Positions 1 through 9,509 of a DNA stretch of 37,541 nt are shown here, piece by piece. The translations under genes and the position numbers were made by a program. Below the pieces are notes generated by a model. It was not told where the DNA came from, ran no database searches, and saw only the letters and a list, made by a program, of their open reading frames with translations. Numbering within the stretch: the first letter of the stretch is position 1; each line of letters begins with the position of its first letter. The DNA comes from Gnetum montanum (Eukaryota > Streptophyta > Gnetopsida > Gnetales > Gnetaceae): assembly GCA_015680685.1 (NCBI GenBank), contig MNCI01000181.1:185966-223506 (forward strand), in the 5' to 3' direction.

Positions 1-365
1 CATCCAAAACTTGCAATTTTGGGCTGGAATATGGAATTTTTAAAGGCTGGGACCCATAGTTATCAATAGTGGACCTTGAGGATGACTTACACCCTTAAAA
101 TCAAGTCATTTTGGCTCAGTTTTGGGGCTCTAAAAATTGGTGACGCTGATCCTTACGCTGTGCAACGTCTGCACAATGTACTTAGCCAAAATTGCACTTT
201 TTGACCTTGAAACTGAGGATTCTTGACACCGACACTTGCCGTCGTGATCTGCGGGCCCCAAGGGGACCTTGCTTGCTCCATGGTGGGCTGCTTGAAGCCA
301 TTTCAGAGGCTCTGAAGTTTTCTGGAAGTGTTGCTGAAATTTTTGTGGTGTTTCAAACAACAAGT
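1..365. other. Unassigned CpG-richer sequence left of a truncated LTR
   Basis: I found no protein family and no match to the LTRs elsewhere in the window. The stretch is visibly richer in CG dinucleotides (for example GACGCTG, CAACGTC, GCCGTCGTG) than the decayed elements to its right. It meets the LTR at about 366, where that LTR loses similarity to its relatives about 200 bp short of its expected end. An open frame of 85 codons on the minus strand (130-387) has no recognisable domain. The simplest inference is a younger repeat of another family that cut into the LTR, but the window edge prevents defining it. Confidence 0.3.
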
Positions 366-1027
366 TGAAACTTAATCTATGAACCAATTTAACTAATCTA
401 GTGGCTAATTAATAACTTACTATCCTAACATAAGTATTCAATCCCACTTTCCATGTACATCCTAAACACGAATAATGCTTCTGGGTTACCAAACATTAAG
501 CATTGTTGGGATTACTAGTCATATGCATGCTGAAAGCAATTGTACTTATGTGCTTAATTAATTCCATTTAATCAAACTAGCTTACTTTAGCTTAATTACT
601 TGAAAGCATCAAAGGAAATTACATGAAACATTAAATGCATAAATAAAATATTTAAGCTAGCTAAGGTGCTACAAGGTTTGATCAAAAAGCTTGTCTTTAT
701 TGGCACACACATTGTTATGCTTAGGTATAATAGTGTTATAATCAAGATCTGTACACTCAATGACTCCTATTGCAAGCACTTTAGAAAATATTCTAACTCT
801 AGAAAAATGAAACTGCAAGAGCTCTACTATGATATGACAAAAAACTATCTAGAAATCATGTGCCCAAGCACTATATTTATAGGCTAGCACATACCTTGCA
901 ATATCAGATATCCAACATAGCATCTTGAAACCTAATATCAAATATCCAACATCACACCTTGAAACCCGATATCAGATACCCAATATCATTGCTCCAATAT
1001 TGGAGCCCTACAAAATACGATTCATCA
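366..1027 (-). mobile_element. Ty3/gypsy LTR, minus strand, truncated at its U5 end
   Basis: Read on the minus strand, the LTR starts TGATGAATCG at 1027. It carries a TATA box (TATAAATA, complement of 874-881) and a polyadenylation signal AATAAA (complement of 696-701). It then runs into R/U5 sequence that aligns by eye with the LTRs at 8471-9335 and 32508-33334, for example the stretch around GTTTAGGATGTA and the segment TGTGCTTAATTAATT. Similarity stops near 366, so the 3' end is missing. It abuts integrase coding sequence at 1028 with no polypurine tract between them. It is therefore either the end of a separate nested insertion or a 3' LTR brought next to int by deletion. Confidence 0.75.
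901..998. repeat. Three 34-bp tandem repeats in the LTR U3 region
   Basis: Units begin at 901, 935 and 969. Each starts ATATCA and carries a second ATATCC or ATACCC block, then a TTGAAACC tail in the first two units. They lie just upstream (on the minus strand) of the TATA box, where enhancers usually sit in plant LTRs. The third unit is the most diverged. Confidence 0.75.
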
Positions 1028-1900
1028 ATGTTGAATGATAAGTCCAAAGAGCATCATTAATTTTGTTGCTCCAATGCTTCCTATATTTACTAATAGTGCA
1101 AGTTAGTATTTTGGTTGTTTCCCTATTGATAACCTCAACTTGACCATTGGTTTAGGGATGGTATGGAGTTCTTAGTTTATGTTCAACCCCCAAGCGTTGC
1201 ATAAGCTTTCAAAAAGTGGCACATGTGAAATGTGTCATGTTATCAAAAATAAGTGCTTGTGACACACAAAATCTATTTACAACATTCTATTGTACAAACT
1301 AGATCATTGTAGATGATGAACAATCAGTGACAACTTTATCTTGAGCCCATTTTGTGCAAGAGTCAACAACCACAATAATGTAGGCCTTTGAGGGATCCCA
1401 TGAAATCAATCCCCCAAAGATTAAAAGGCTCCAATGGTTGGATTCACTATTAAGGCCCTTCCATACATGCAGTCATCCCTCATTCATGTTGGCATCTGTC
1501 ACATGAGCAAAAGAATTGATGAGCATCCCTAATGATTGTAGGCCAAAGATATCCAACCATGCAATGCTTAATGGTCATTCTCTACCTAGCATAATGGTTT
1601 CCACAAGGGCCTTCATGAGCATCCTGGAGGACTCAAAGTTGGTCTGCATCAAGAACACACCATTATACTAGGCCATCTACACAAACCTTTTAGAGGTTAC
1701 CATTGATCTCCATGAAGTGTTTGGGCTATTAAAGAAATTTTTTTTCTTCTTATGATCCCACTCTTATGGAATGTCTTGTGTGAGTAGATGGAAGAGGATT
1801 TTGCCATATCAATTCATTCCTTTGGAATCTTGTTCATTAATAGCACCAAAAAAGAGGATTTCATTAAGAAATTGATCTAACAATGGACTCTCCTCCTCTT
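1028..1900 (-). pseudogene. Integrase remnant, Ty3/gypsy
   Basis: The frame-broken minus-strand translation contains SKAYIIVVVDSCTKWAQ, a core piece containing FDNMTHF (counterpart of the SDNGTHF block with the second catalytic aspartate), and TNGQVEVINRETTKIL (counterpart of the NGQAE block with the catalytic glutamate). It stops right after INDALWTYHST, where homologous integrase in the element at 8471-18691 continues with its C-terminal domain. The C-terminal third is therefore missing. Several stops make it non-functional. Confidence 0.7.
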
Positions 1901-1989
1901 TCCATCCCATATCAACTAAGAAAAATGGTCAACTACCACATTCTATGTCTCCTTTTGGTCCACCATGGTTAGATTGAACCCTTGAAGGA

Positions 1990-3300
1990 TCACCAACCAC
2001 TGTATGACATGAGGGCTCACCATTGACTTGTTCATCTAGAACTAGATGGCACTATGGTTAGTGTGCACAAACACTTTATATCCAATCACATAGTGCTTGA
2101 ATTTATTCAATGCATACACTACTGTCATAAGCTCCTTTTTGGTGGTAGTGTAGTTAAGTTGTGCACCCACAATGCTCCTACTTGCATAGTGGATGTAATA
2201 TGGATGTTTCTGTTCATCTAACTATGTAAGCACAACTTCCAAATCATATTTTGATGCATTTTTCATCATATGAAATGGTCTGAACTATTTTGGCACTTGC
2301 ATAATTAGAGTTTCTACAAGGTTCTACTTGAGTTTTTGGAATGCAAGCTCACATTTCTTAGTTTAGACAAATGGTGCATCATCCTTTGTAAGCTCCACCA
2401 ACAACTTGGCGATCCTTGAGAAGTTCTTGATGAATTTCTTGTAGTAACCAATGCATCCAAGGAATAACCTCATATCTTTGATGATCTCTAGTTGTCTAGT
2501 TATTCCTTGGATGACCCTTATTTTATCTAGGTTTACTTTGATCCCTTTTGTTGAAATTTGATGCCCCAAGGCAATGCCCTCTTGGACCATCAGATGGCTC
2601 TTTTGCCAATTAAGCCTCAAGTTAATTTCTACACATCATTGAAGCAATTTCTCAAGATAGTCCAAGGCTTACTCAAAGGTAGCCTTGTAGGTAAAGAATT
2701 CAATCATGAAGACTTCTACCCCACTACTGATTTGTTATTAGAAGATATTGAGGACCAATCATTGGATTGTGGTAGGAGCATTGCATAGGTCAAAGGGCAT
2801 CTTTCTGTATGTAAAATTTTGCTAGGGACTTGTGAATGTTGTCTTGACCTAATCCTTTGGCACAATCTAGATTTGATTATAGCCACTATAACTATCCAAA
2901 AAACTATAGTAGCAATGCCCTACGATCATATCCAACACTTAGTCCATAAATGATAATTGAAAGTAATCTTTGTAAGTAGCCATGTTCAACATCCTAAAGT
3001 CTATGTAGATCCTCCACTTTCATCCTTTCTTTGGCATAGTTACAAGTGGGCTAATCCACTCACTATCCACAATGGGGTAAATAAACCAAACCTTGAGGAG
3101 TTTTTCAATTTCCTCCTCAACAATTTCCTTGAGCTTTGAGTTCAACCATCTTTTTGGATGCCTCTTTGGTTTGATGGAGGAGTTTGTATATATTTTTTGT
3201 TGGCATATCCTTGGATCAATTCTAGTAAGCTCATGATATGAACAAGAAAAGATAGTTGACCATTTACTAACAACTTCCAACAACTTCTTCTTTTATTCAG
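1990..3300 (-). pseudogene. Reverse transcriptase-RNase H remnant, Ty3/gypsy
   Basis: Two open stretches on the minus strand are clear. Positions 3283-3020 encode the RT N-terminal part (HELTRIDPRICQQKIYT ... SPLVTMPKKG), which matches the region just before the first RT block in gypsy elements. Positions 2620-2363 encode NWQKSHLMVQEGIALGHQIS followed by FLGCIGYYKKFIKNFSRIAK, the thumb and connection region. Between and beyond them, stops and frameshifts break the frame. RNase H similarity continues to about 1990. It would have copied element RNA into DNA, but it cannot now encode an intact enzyme. Confidence 0.8.
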
Positions 3301-3689
3301 GAGCAAATGTGGCACTGATGATTACTAATTTATCATTGTTTAGAAATGCATATTCCATTCCTGCTAGTAGAGCCTTTAATTCAAGGGGCTCCAACTTGAA
3401 GGTCTTAGGGATCTCGAACTCTCCCCAATTGATTTCACCTTGTTCATCAAAGATTTAGTGATGGATATGCTCCAATTGATTCATGCTCTCCATATAAGAG
3501 CTTGTTATGCTCTCCATATAAGAGCTTTTTAGGCTCTTACCTAGTTTCATGCACATTGTTAAGCCAACATCTCTTTCAATTATTAGTCATTGGGTGCCCT
3601 CCTATTTTTTGGTTGTCACATACAAGCACCATTGAATTTCTATGACATTCACATACTGACTACATGCCTTAAGAGATGTGCTCTTTACA

Positions 3690-4100
3690 AATCATAGTTT
3701 TTGCATGAAGCGGCATTCTATGTCATTGTACATGATGCATGGAATCTGCTTCTTCTTAATCTTACCAAATTCATTCTCCTTGGAAATTTTCAAGGAGAGA
3801 CTTCTGATCCCTCACTATGCATCAATAGTTCTCAGCCATACTCTTTCCATGATGATAAGGAAGTCCTCCTTATCATTCTCCACATGGATTACCAGGAAAT
3901 CAACAAGATACAACCACCCACAAATGGTGATCATGATTTCTTCCATCAATTCCAAAGGAACAATGATGGATTGGTCTACCAGCTCTAGTCTGATATTGCT
4001 TTTTTCAAGGGAGGCAAGTTCTGGGAATGGTTCATTTCTAGCAATCTACAAATAAATAAGGGGACTCCCAAGATCAAATCTCTTCCTAGAAAGATCGCTA
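3690..4100 (-). pseudogene. Retropepsin-like protease remnant, Ty3/gypsy
   Basis: The minus-strand translation gives RLELVDQSIIVPLELMEEI, then a VDFLVIHVEN-like strand and an IIMERVWLRTIDA segment. The same series occurs in the protease of the element at 8471-18691 and corresponds to the flap and C-terminal half of Athila-type aspartic proteases (family form ADFLVID...ILGRPFL). The active-site Asp triplet is not clearly preserved. The reading frame is interrupted. Confidence 0.6.
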
Positions 4101-4769
4101 GCCTTAATCCAATCAATGACCATATGGGTCAACACAATGGTATGCAACTGGGGAGTGTTTTGATTTAAAGGTGTCTTAACAAACATTTTAAAGGAGGTAG
4201 TAGCAAGGTTCACAACCACAAGTGTTTATGAGGGCTTTATGGGGCTATTGGTTTTGAAGAATGGTCTCGTGTGAGGTTTAGCATTAGAACAACTTAGCTG
4301 AGGAGCTAGCTATAAGTTTATGGCCCTCATGGAATTTCTCTACTATCGCTATGCAAGTATCTAACCCTACATGGATGGAGCAAGTGGCAAAAGATTTGAA
4401 GGTGGAGGTGTAGGAATGGAAGAGTGTGGAGGAGGATAGTAGGAAAATGAGGACTCCTCCCTTGGTGATGATACTCTAGAGTATTCTAGAGGGTAATAGT
4501 GATGTGGGAAGTGTGCCTAGAAGAGTCATGTGGAGAGATGGGTTGCTGAATATAGTACCTGTATGGATCAAGTTGATGATAAGGGTATTGCTACCTTGGA
4601 GGTTGCATCCCCCACAACTATTGGTGTTTCTACTATTGCTATTTCTCATGAGGTTGAGGTGGCACTCCATTCAAATAGTAAGTTTGGTGGTGGAACTCTT
4701 GCTAATAGTTGCCTTGTGAATAAGGAAACCTCCTGGGTGCTTACCATTTTTCCAGTTTGGGATTTAAAG

Positions 4770-6674
4770 CATACACCTTAGATTCCAGTAAGTGTGACAC
4801 AATAGGACAACATCCCTTGGGATGTTAATATTGGCATATGTCACAGACATCATCTTCTAACTTAGAATTTGCAACCTCCTCAATTATTGTAGCTTTTCCC
4901 TTAGCTTTATAATACTCATGTTCAACCTCCTCCTTCTTCCTTCTCTCACAAGCACTACCTCCTTGATCTCTACTCTTTTCTAGAATCTCTAGAGTAGTTT
5001 GGAATTTTTCATCCAAGGAATTCCACATTTTATCAACTTTAGCTAATTTCAAAGGTATATTTTGGATCAGCAAAGTTTTTCTTTACACACTTCATCAAGT
5101 GGTGCCTCCTTCTCATTATCACTGAAATGGACCTTCCTCTTGCAAAGGAAGGGGTCCATGTTGTATTCCTTTACACTTTCTCATTTTTTTAGCTCTCCCT
5201 CTTCTTTAGCTACCTACTCAATAATCCTTTAAATCTAATGGACACTTAGCTTAGAAAGTCTCCCTTGGGCATAGACCCCAAGGATTATCCTTGTTTCAAT
5301 TCTAAGCCCATCTATGATATGGTGTAGCTGATCCCATTGAAAGTAGTCATGGCCTAGGCATTGATGCAACAAGAAGTAGTACCTACCCATAGTTGTATCC
5401 AAGGACTCATGAGTGTCTTATTTCCATCCTTGGATTTTCCTCCTTAAATTGGACACTCTAGAGTACATCTGATACTTGTCATTAAACAACTCAAGTATTG
5501 TACTCCATTGTCGAATAGATTCCAATTCCAAGGACTAGTACCAACTTTCTACTTCTTTGATGAGTATCCTTGGAAATAGATTTTACTTTTTCCAATTATT
5601 CTCCACATTTTGCAAAGCATAAGCATCATGAAATGCTTGCAAGTGATTTTATGGATCTAAATTATATCCCCCCTTGAACTTGAAGATATTATTCATATCC
5701 AACCATTTGATTCAGCTACCCTTCATGTGTCTAGTTGGTATTCTAATAGCCTCTGCAATCTTCAACATATTCCTAGTAGCTAGTAAGGGCTCATCATAGT
5801 CATAGTGGTTTCTGTGGCCCCTATCATGGCCATGATGCCTATGATGAGTCCAGTTGTCCCTTCACTCTATGTGGTGGTCATCTCGATGGGATTTCTGATC
5901 ATCCCTATCCTACCATTCATATCCATCATGATTTTTGCTATCTCTATGACTCTAATCAAATTTGGAGGATGAAGAGGATGAGGATGATGAAGGTGAAGAG
6001 GAAGGAGAACTAGCACCAAAGTAATGCCTACTACTCCCTATTCTTTTGCCCCTACCCTGATTACCATGCTTGTCCTTTTCTCGGTGCTTATCATTGCTTC
6101 TACCTTGGCTACCCCTTTTTGAGGCCCCTAATCTTGAGATCCATTTTTCATAGAACCAAGGTTATCCATAATGGACTACAAATTCCTGTTAAGGGTCTCC
6201 TTGTCAAAAAGAGGATAAGAATCTATGTATTAGAAGGCACCTAAAAAAAGTTCTCTCCTTCTTTATGTGTCTACAAGAACAAGTGGTTTGGGAACCATTT
6301 ACCTTTTGAGGTTTCATATCTTGCTTCCATTTGCCAATCTTTTTTCTTTGTGCTTTTATGGGATGATAATCCTAATAAGCATGATCTTGAACTTCATATT
6401 TTGCATTGAGTTCTAAAATTTATAGCTTGATGAGATTGTTTAATAGCATTGCAAGAACAAATCAGTCAAGAGGCAACACAATGTTGCCTTCCATGTCCCT
6501 CCATCACAACTACTTGTCCTAGTCAAAGATGAAGATGAAATCTAGAGTAGAGGCATCTAGATGAGTGTAGAAAACCTTAAATTATTGAGGTACAAGTGTC
6601 TTGTGGCCTTCTTATCTTTTATTGGATTCACATATGAATGGTAGCAAAGAGTCTTCCCTACAAGAAGAAGCCAT
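4770..6674 (-). pseudogene. Gag remnant, Ty3/gypsy
   Basis: A plausible start ATG lies at the complement of 6672-6674. The N-terminal part is followed by a Ser-rich stretch and a His/Asp/Arg-rich low-complexity stretch (RNHYDYDEPLLATR), then the retrotransposon gag core (WYQSLELESIRQWSTILELF, NDKYQMYSRVSNLRRKIQGW). A Lys/Glu-rich helix follows, and finally a Cys-containing tail with CDIC near 4840 where a zinc knuckle is expected. Many stops interrupt it. The order and wording parallel the gag at 9510-11410. Confidence 0.7.
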
Positions 6675-6807
6675 ATTAGTGATTAAGAAAAAACAATGTA
6701 TGTTTGTTATTTGTCTTTATCTTAATGGTGTTAATGTTAGGTTCCTTTTACAATGTTAGTAAATGGTTTCACTATCTTTCCTGGGTAGTGCACTTAGCTA
6801 ACTAAAG

Positions 6808-6825
6808 TCCCAGGAAACAATGCCA
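6808..6825 (-). promoter_or_regulatory. Primer-binding site, tRNA-Asp type, degenerate
   Basis: The complement reads TGGCATTGTTTCCTGGGA, one base inside the LTR end. Plant tRNA-Asp priming uses TGGCGCCGTTGCCGGGGA; 13 of 18 positions match. This fixes the minus-strand orientation and the inner edge of the 5' LTR at 6827. Confidence 0.7.
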
Positions 6826-6826
6826 A

Positions 6827-6995
6827 TGATGAATAATGAGTAGTTCCTACACCCAACCATATGAATCACAAGCATTGCACTAGCGATCTAGTCAAATTCC
6901 GTGGACTTTAGCTCTCTAATAACCACTAGCATCAACTTACATGTTTACAATTCGAATATTATTTTGTTGTCATGACTATGAAGGGATTTCACCTT
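6827..6995 (-). mobile_element. Remnant of the 5' LTR (U5 end) of the minus-strand gypsy element
   Basis: The sequence starts TGATGAATAATG and continues CCAACCATATGAATCACAAG, which is the complement of the 3' end of the LTR at 8471-9335. Similarity fades near 6995, where gag-like minus-strand sequence of another copy takes over. Most of this LTR is therefore lost. Confidence 0.65.
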
Positions 6996-6999
6996 GCAT

Positions 7000-8155
7000 A
7001 GGTGGAGTAGGGAAAAAATGATTAAATCATATTGTTAGGTATTCTGATAAGGGTGAGAAGCATAAGATGAAGATTTGGTTCATGAAGTGGAGGATTTATG
7101 GTACTTTAGATGGTAGTAATGATAAGTAGGAGCATAGGCAATAAAGCCACTTGGTAACATAAGCTATTGGACATAATAACCATAAGGATTAGGTCATGTG
7201 TAAGTGTCCTACTACCTTGGTGTTAACATCCCCAATGATTATGACTTTTACCATTATTGCTAATAATATTCTTAAGACTATGATGAAGCCCCACTAGGAT
7301 AGTAGTATTGTCAATGATAGGGCTATCGATAGTTGTCTTAAGGATAAGGTAACCTATTAGGCATTTGTCTTTTAAAAAATTTCAAATTTAAGGCATAAGC
7401 TCCAAACTCTTGAAGATGTAACAGAATAGAGCAATAGTTCTTAGGATTTTCATACTAATAGATATCATGATTATCATCATCTAAATCTAAGAATGTAACC
7501 TCTTCAACTGTAGCAACTTGACCTTTTTGTTGATAGTAGGCCCTTCCAATGTATTTTTTCTTTATTTTATTTTTATCTCTAGATCTACCTTGCTTTGATT
7601 TTTCTTCCATAATTTTCAATGTTTATTAGAACTTTTCATCAACGAAGTCCAACATTTTAACCTTGGTCAAAATTTTAGTGATAAATTTTTGGATTAGGAA
7701 GATTTTTCATTGGACCACATCTTCTAATGGTGGATCCTTTTTTAGCTCATAGATATAAACTTTCTTTATCATGTAGAGATGAGATTGGGTTGTTTTCCTG
7801 AGCAGTCTTCCATTTCTTAAAATTTCCTTCCTCCTTAACTACCAAATCAATTAATCATTGGATTCTATAATTGAAAGTCTCCCTTAGGCACAAATCTCAA
7901 CAGTCTATCTTATTTTATTCCTAAGTCTATTTATGATATGTCACAATTTTTTCCTTTGAAAGAAGCCATGGCTTGAGAATCTATATAGTAGAGAATAATA
8001 TCTACCCAAGGCTATATCAAGGAATTCATGGTTACCTTATCTTCACCCTTGAATCTTCTTCCTTAAGTTAGATACTTTGGAGTATGTTTGGTGCTTGTAA
8101 TTAAATAGTTCTAGCAACATACTCTACCTTTGGATGAATTCTAGTGCTAAGGTTT
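7000..8155 (-). pseudogene. Second gag fragment, Ty3/gypsy, minus strand
   Basis: This stretch aligns by eye with the gag C-terminal half at about 4480-5560. Shared landmarks include AAAGTCTCCCTT (5262 and 7877), CTATGATATG-like blocks and the gag segment leading to the Cys motif. It is more decayed than the copy at 4770-6674 and lacks the N-terminal half and both flanks. It is a separate element fragment or a duplicated piece, joined directly to the LTR stub at about 6995. Confidence 0.6.
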
Positions 8156-8465
8156 TGCAATGTCTATAATAATTTTTTTTGAAATTTTATTAAGTTTCAA
8201 TGAAATTTGTAAAGTTTTAGCATGTTGCAAAGTTTTTTCCAAGTCCAAGCTTAGTAACAATGCTCTTATTTGGAGTGATGGTAAAGTTTTAGAATGTTGC
8301 AAACTTAGAGGAACTATCATTTGGAGTGATGGTAAAGTACTTATTTCTCAAGTTGTAAGATCTATCTTAAGTTTTCTTATCTTGAAAAAATGTTATAAGA
8401 CTTGTGTAAATACTCCAAAATATATTAGACTTTAGATTTTCTTTTATCTACTAGCCTTTGAGGAC
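8156..8465. other. Unassigned AT-rich stretch with a short direct repeat
   Basis: I see no family similarity here. A 20-bp phrase, ATTTGGAGTGATGGTAAAGT, occurs at 8269 and again near 8319. A 91-codon plus-strand frame is low complexity and has no domain. This is the left flank of the element inserted at 8471, so it should be continuous with the sequence after 18696. It may be the 3' end of the minus-strand copia element. Confidence 0.3.
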
Positions 8466-8470
8466 CTTAC
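8466..8470. repeat. Left target-site duplication of the complete gypsy element
   Basis: CTTAC precedes the 5' LTR, and CTTGC (18692-18696) follows the 3' LTR. The single mismatch is an A/G transition. A 5-bp duplication is usual for Ty3/gypsy integration. Confidence 0.6.
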
Positions 8471-9335
8471 TAATAAATCATGTTTTTCATGACTCCGATA
8501 TTGGGGTGCTTGCAATATCAGGTACATGATATCATGGCCCAAGATGCGATATCATATATTCAATATCGCAAGGTTACTCCTAGGTCTATAAATATAGCAC
8601 TCATGTGCACAATTGGGAGTAAGTTTTTAGCAGTCAAGTAGCGAAACTCTTGTAGTTTATCCATTTGAAAGTTAGAATATTTTCCAAGTGCCCGTAGCAG
8701 GAGGTCTAAGTGTGAACATATCTTTATTCAAGCATTGATGTACTTGAGCATACCATTGTGTTGGCAATAAAAATAAGCTCTTTGATCCATTCCTTGTAGC
8801 ACTTGAGATTTTCTTTCTTATGCATTTATATTTCATGTAATTTACATTAATGTTATTTATGTAATAATTAATTTTGATTAATCAAGAAATTTATTAAGAT
8901 ACACAAGCATGATCCCTTCAAGCATATGTGTGACACTTAGTAGCTCAGAAATGATTAGCATTTGATAGCCTAGCAGTGTTCACATGAAGTTTAGGATGTA
9001 TCCAAGAAGTAGGAATGGTTACTTGTGTTAGGCTAGATTAGACTTTAGTTTCCTTAGCAATTAAGTACTTTTATTTTTAATCACTCTTACTTTTATTCTT
9101 GTTCTAGGTGAGTAATTCCATAAAAACACAAAACAATAAAAATATTACAGCTCAGTCACACTTAACCATATAATTACATTCCACAAGTGGGACTAGGAAG
9201 ACAATGAACGAATAACATGCACACACTACTTAGCTCTAGTGTACTTAGTAACTATAGTCTATGAAATTTGACCAAATTACACATCAACACTTGTGATTCA
9301 TATGGTTGGATGTAGGGGTACCTTGTCATTCATCA
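8471..9335 (+). repeat. 5' LTR of the complete gypsy element
   Basis: The first bases are TAATAAATCATG, against TGATAAATTGTG in the 3' LTR, so the terminal TG has become TA. It ends TTCATCA. Landmarks are the ATATC-rich U3 block at 8496-8569, a TATA box TATAAATA at 8587-8594, and AATAAA at 8766-8771. It is 865 bp long; the 3' copy is 14 bp longer, at least partly because of a small tandem duplication. Confidence 0.9.
8587..8594 (+). promoter_or_regulatory. LTR TATA box
   Basis: TATAAATA lies about 115 bp inside the LTR, just after the ATATC-rich block. The same octamer sits at the equivalent place in the 3' LTR (17943-17950), the solo LTR (31773-31780) and, on the minus strand, the LTRs at 874-881 and 33171-33178. 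Conservation in five LTRs supports a core promoter role. Confidence 0.75.
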
Positions 9336-9336
9336 T

Positions 9337-9354
9337 TGGCGCCATTACTGGGGA
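9337..9354 (+). promoter_or_regulatory. Primer-binding site, tRNA-Asp
   Basis: TGGCGCCATTACTGGGGA lies one base after the LTR end. It matches 15 of 18 bases of the plant tRNA-Asp complement TGGCGCCGTTGCCGGGGA. All three differences are transitions (G to A, G to A, C to T). Athila-group elements also use tRNA-Asp. Confidence 0.85.
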
Positions 9355-9509
9355 CTATAGTTCTTCAGGCGCTATCTAAACCTAGTGAAATTTAGTAGCC
9401 TTATTGTTCAAACCCTAATAGTCAAATCCTACGAAAATAAAAATTATTATCATTAAAATAGATCTTAATTGCACACTATTTATTAACACAAAATTTCTTC
9501 TTCTCACAG

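Larger units (their letters stand above)
1028..6826 (-). mobile_element. Degenerate Ty3/gypsy (OTA/Athila-like) interior, minus strand
   Basis: Moving right to left, the minus strand shows a primer-binding site (6808-6825), gag (about 6674-4770), protease (about 4100-3690), reverse transcriptase and RNase H (about 3300-1990), and integrase (about 1900-1028). This is the Ty3/gypsy order, with integrase after RNase H. All domains contain stops and frameshifts. RT wording resembles Athila-type elements (NWQKSHLMVQEGIALGHQIS), and no chromodomain is visible. The region after integrase and the polypurine tract are absent because an LTR abuts int at 1027/1028. The element is not autonomous. Confidence 0.8.

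Noticed and set aside
130-387. 85-codon minus-strand ORF
   Set aside because: No domain, and it spans the junction between unassigned sequence and the LTR.
3678-4055. 125-codon plus-strand ORF
   Set aside because: Antisense shadow of the minus-strand protease remnant, which has recognisable family blocks.
8160-8435. 91-codon ORF in AT-rich flank
   Set aside because: Low-complexity composition and an internal DNA direct repeat; no family resemblance.
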